NCBI GenBank assembly: GCA_031412335.1
Contig: JANOCT010000030.1
Coordinates: forward strand, 62,001-126,000
Reading direction: 5' to 3'
DNA from: JBBQYA01 sp031412335
Lineage (GTDB): Bacteria; Bacteroidota; Bacteroidia; Sphingobacteriales; Sphingobacteriaceae
Length of the DNA: 64,000 bases
The position numbers and the translations under genes were made by a program. Under the pieces are notes generated by a model that had not been told where the DNA came from, searched no databases, and saw nothing but the letters and a program-made list of their open reading frames with translations. Numbering within the stretch: the first letter of the stretch is position 1; each line of letters starts with the position of its first letter. Below, in pieces: positions 62,263 through 64,000 of the stretch.

Positions 62263-62613
62263 ATGATAGTCGAAAATACACAAACCCAAATGAGGAAAGG
62301 AATACTCGAATACTGTATTCTTTCAATTATCGCCAAGGGCGAGACTTATGCCTCAGACATAATCGAAGAGCTACGGCTTGCGAAACTAATGGTGGTGGAG
62401 GGTACTTTGTATCCGCTGCTTACCAGATTAAAAAATAACGGATTGCTAATTTATAATTGGCAAGAATCACAGTCTGGCCCACCGCGGAAATATTATAAAC
62501 TTTCCGAAATTGGTATTCAGGTTCTTTCTGAGCTTGACAAAACCTGGCAAGAATTGGCTTATGCTGTTACTCTTTCCATCACCCCTAAATCATCTAACAC
62601 TCCAAACTCATAA
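62263..62613 (+). CDS. PadR-family transcriptional regulator
   Basis: A 116-residue winged-helix regulator with the opening MRKGILEYCILSIIAKGETYASDI preceded by VENTQTQ, then VVEGTLYPLLTRLKNNGLL and GPPRKYYKLSEIG, the PadR core. It lacks the long C-terminal helical domain, as expected for the small class. The start ATG 62263 is chosen over an upstream TTG (62227), which lies in the promoter. It precedes the PspC-like gene by 11 bases; this pairing is common in Bacteroidota and suggests autoregulation of a stress-linked membrane operon. Confidence 0.9.
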   Translation: MIVENTQTQMRKGILEYCILSIIAKGETYASDIIEELRLAKLMVVEGTLYPLLTRLKNNGLLIYNWQESQSGPPRKYYKLSEIGIQVLSELDKTWQELAYAVTLSITPKSSNTPNS

Positions 62614-62624
62614 CACTCAACATC

Positions 62625-64000
62625 ATGAATAAGACCATAATAATCAACATCAGCGGTATCATATTTCACATAGAAGAAGATGCGTACGAAATGCTGAAAA
62701 ACTACATGAACGATGTAAAGCGGCATTTTAGTTCATCTGAAGACAGTTTTGAAATTATAACTGACATAGAAAATCGCGTGGCAGAAATGTTTAGCGAAAC
62801 ATTAAAGAAAGAAAATCGTCAAGTATTATTACCAACAGATATTACAACAGTAATAAATAGAATGGGTAAAGTTACCGACTTTGAAGATACTAGTTCAGCT
62901 AATTCTGAATCTGCTGAATCATATAATAAATTCGAAACTAAGAAACGTTTGTTTAGAGATCCAGATAATAAAATAATTGGAGGGGTTTGTTCAGGTGTTG
63001 CATCGTATTTTGATATTGATCCAATTTGGATTAGGTTAGTTTTAGCAGCACTTTTCTTCACTTTTGGTACTGGATTCTTACTTTATATTTTGTTATGGAT
63101 AATTGTACCTAAAGCAAAAACACGTACAGAAAAAATGCAAATGAAAGGGCAGAAAATGGATTTATCAGGCATCACACAATCAGTGAAGGAAGAATTGGGG
63201 GATCTTCGAAGAAATTTTAATTCTGCCGGGAAGGAAATTGTACCGGCAAGCGCAAAAGTAAAAAACTTCATCCAGGAATTAGTAGAGTTAGTTTTACGAT
63301 TATTAGGAGGCGTTGTCAGAGTAATTGCAGTTGTTGCTTCCGGCTTATTTTTAGTTATTGGTTTTGTAATGATTATTGCAGTTTTCATCGTATTTATGGC
63401 TGCAATGAACATTATTCCTTCTGATTATGAAAATATATTTCCGCTGCAACTTACTAATTCTTCTCTTAAAGAATTTGCAACAGTTAGCGCTGCGATTGCT
63501 ATTATAATTCCTTTTATTGCAATTTGTTTTTTATCTGTAAAAGTCCTTTTCAAAAATGCATACATAAATCGAAAACTTGCACTTTACCTGTTTTTATTTT
63601 GGATAGTTTCGTTGGGATGTGTTATTTATTCTGCAACAAAAATTACGAAAGACTTTAGAGAAGTGGGTAAATTGGAAAAGACTGAAATGTTAAAACCAAA
63701 TAAAAACAATGTTTACTATTTAAATTTAAATGGGATGACTCCCTTTTCTCCAGAAGATAGTACGTCAATTAATTTTCAAATTTTTGGAATGAAAAAGACT
63801 ACAGTTCTTCGAGGAAAAAATATTGAAACAGATTGGAATAAAATTGAGATTAGAATTGAATTAAGTGATAATGATCAGATTTCGTTGGTAAGTACTGCTT
63901 CTTCTCATGGTAATTCTCTTTCCGATGCGATTCGGGAAGCTGAAAAAGTAAGATATTCTTACGTTCAATCTGATTCAACAATTACTTTCGACCCTATTTT
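62625..64000 (+). CDS. PspC-domain membrane protein (partial, runs off the window)
   Basis: Open from ATG 62625 to the last base of the window with no stop (at least 458 residues). Residues about 1-90 form a charged N-terminal domain (INISGIIFHIEEDAYEMLKNYM); the PspC domain follows with KKRLFRDPDNKIIGGVCSGVAS and YILLWIIVPKAKT at about 108-160. Hydrophobic segments come near 225-265, 290-315 and 325-345, then a beta-rich region. PspC proteins take part in envelope stress response. It follows padR by 11 bases. The 3-prime end and total length are unknown from this window. Confidence 0.9.
   Translation, partial: MNKTIIINISGIIFHIEEDAYEMLKNYMNDVKRHFSSSEDSFEIITDIENRVAEMFSETLKKENRQVLLPTDITTVINRMGKVTDFEDTSSANSESAESYNKFETKKRLFRDPDNKIIGGVCSGVASYFDIDPIWIRLVLAALFFTFGTGFLLYILLWIIVPKAKTRTEKMQMKGQKMDLSGITQSVKEELGDLRRNFNSAGKEIVPASAKVKNFIQELVELVLRLLGGVVRVIAVVASGLFLVIGFVMIIAVFIVFMAAMNIIPSDYENIFPLQLTNSSLKEFATVSAAIAIIIPFIAICFLSVKVLFKNAYINRKLALYLFLFWIVSLGCVIYSATKITKDFREVGKLEKTEMLKPNKNNVYYLNLNGMTPFSPEDSTSINFQIFGMKKTTVLRGKNIETDWNKIEIRIELSDNDQISLVSTASSHGNSLSDAIREAEKVRYSYVQSDSTITFDPI

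Noticed and set aside
1..64000. CRISPR arrays, prophage, transposases, rRNA, riboswitches
   Set aside because: I saw no regularly spaced repeats, integrase or transposase motifs, rRNA sequence or recognisable riboswitch aptamers. I could not run a covariance search, so weak riboswitches cannot be ruled out.

Overview
The window is an AT-rich chromosomal segment of a member of the Bacteroidota. Several independent features point there: gliding/type IX secretion genes (gldE, gldD, porX), four secreted proteins that end in type IX C-terminal sorting domains, promoters of the Bacteroidota form TTG-N(about 20)-TAnnTTTG with little use of Shine-Dalgarno sites, a fused lpxC-fabZ gene, and Omp-type outer-membrane barrels. 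Two futalosine-pathway genes (mqnD, mqnB) show that menaquinone is probably made by the futalosine route. I see no prophage, insertion sequence, CRISPR array or rRNA operon; most of the window is housekeeping DNA with small accessory patches.

Layout. 1-4955: a 29-residue mS38/COX24-like basic protein, a TPR protein and an HU-like protein on the minus strand, then divergent mutY, ssb, gldE and gldD. 4952-15400: a large propeller plus barrel protein, a metallo-hydrolase with a LolE/FtsX-type permease, hldD and mqnD, and a UvrD-like helicase-nuclease. 15588-21629: a binding-protein-like protein, two large type IX cargo proteins and a small barrel protein. 21752-33233: a CBS protein, mqnB, queD-folE, fabD, a 1248-residue membrane histidine kinase followed by an 1163-residue putative outer-membrane protein, and a coiled-coil protein. 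33428-43831: a membrane protein, ald-tsaE-porX, an HD hydrolase, then lpxD, lpxC-fabZ, lpxA, an ABC ATPase and efp. 43841-51236: an Lrp-type regulator, an odd class II tRNA-like gene, an HTTM-type membrane protein, hflX, tRNA-Arg(CCU) and metG. 51426-58410: a GH13 amylase, a phytanoyl-CoA dioxygenase-like protein, an AraC regulator and two more type IX cargo proteins, one a leishmanolysin-like metalloprotease. 58566-64000: LD-carboxypeptidase, DoxX, anmK, dinD, and a padR/PspC pair cut by the window end.

How the parts fit. gldD, gldE and porX belong to assembly and control of gliding/type IX secretion, and the four sorting-domain proteins are probable clients. LpxD, LpxC-FabZ, LpxA and HldD build lipid A and core; LdcA and AnmK recycle peptidoglycan; FolE and QueD open the deazapurine (queuosine) route.

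The points most worth a second look are these. A run of ten C (20497-20506) disconnects a perfect signal peptide from an 820-residue type IX cargo gene by one base, which looks like phase variation or a sequencing error. A well-expressed-looking class II tRNA-like gene (44467-44579) has a Leu-type body, GUC at the anticodon position, U37, G73 and a 44-nt variable region. EF-P lacks the modified lysine. A long inverted-repeat element lies at 59900-59992. An AraC gene seems to have ATA where its start codon should be. A strong terminator at 46091 has no obvious gene in front of it.
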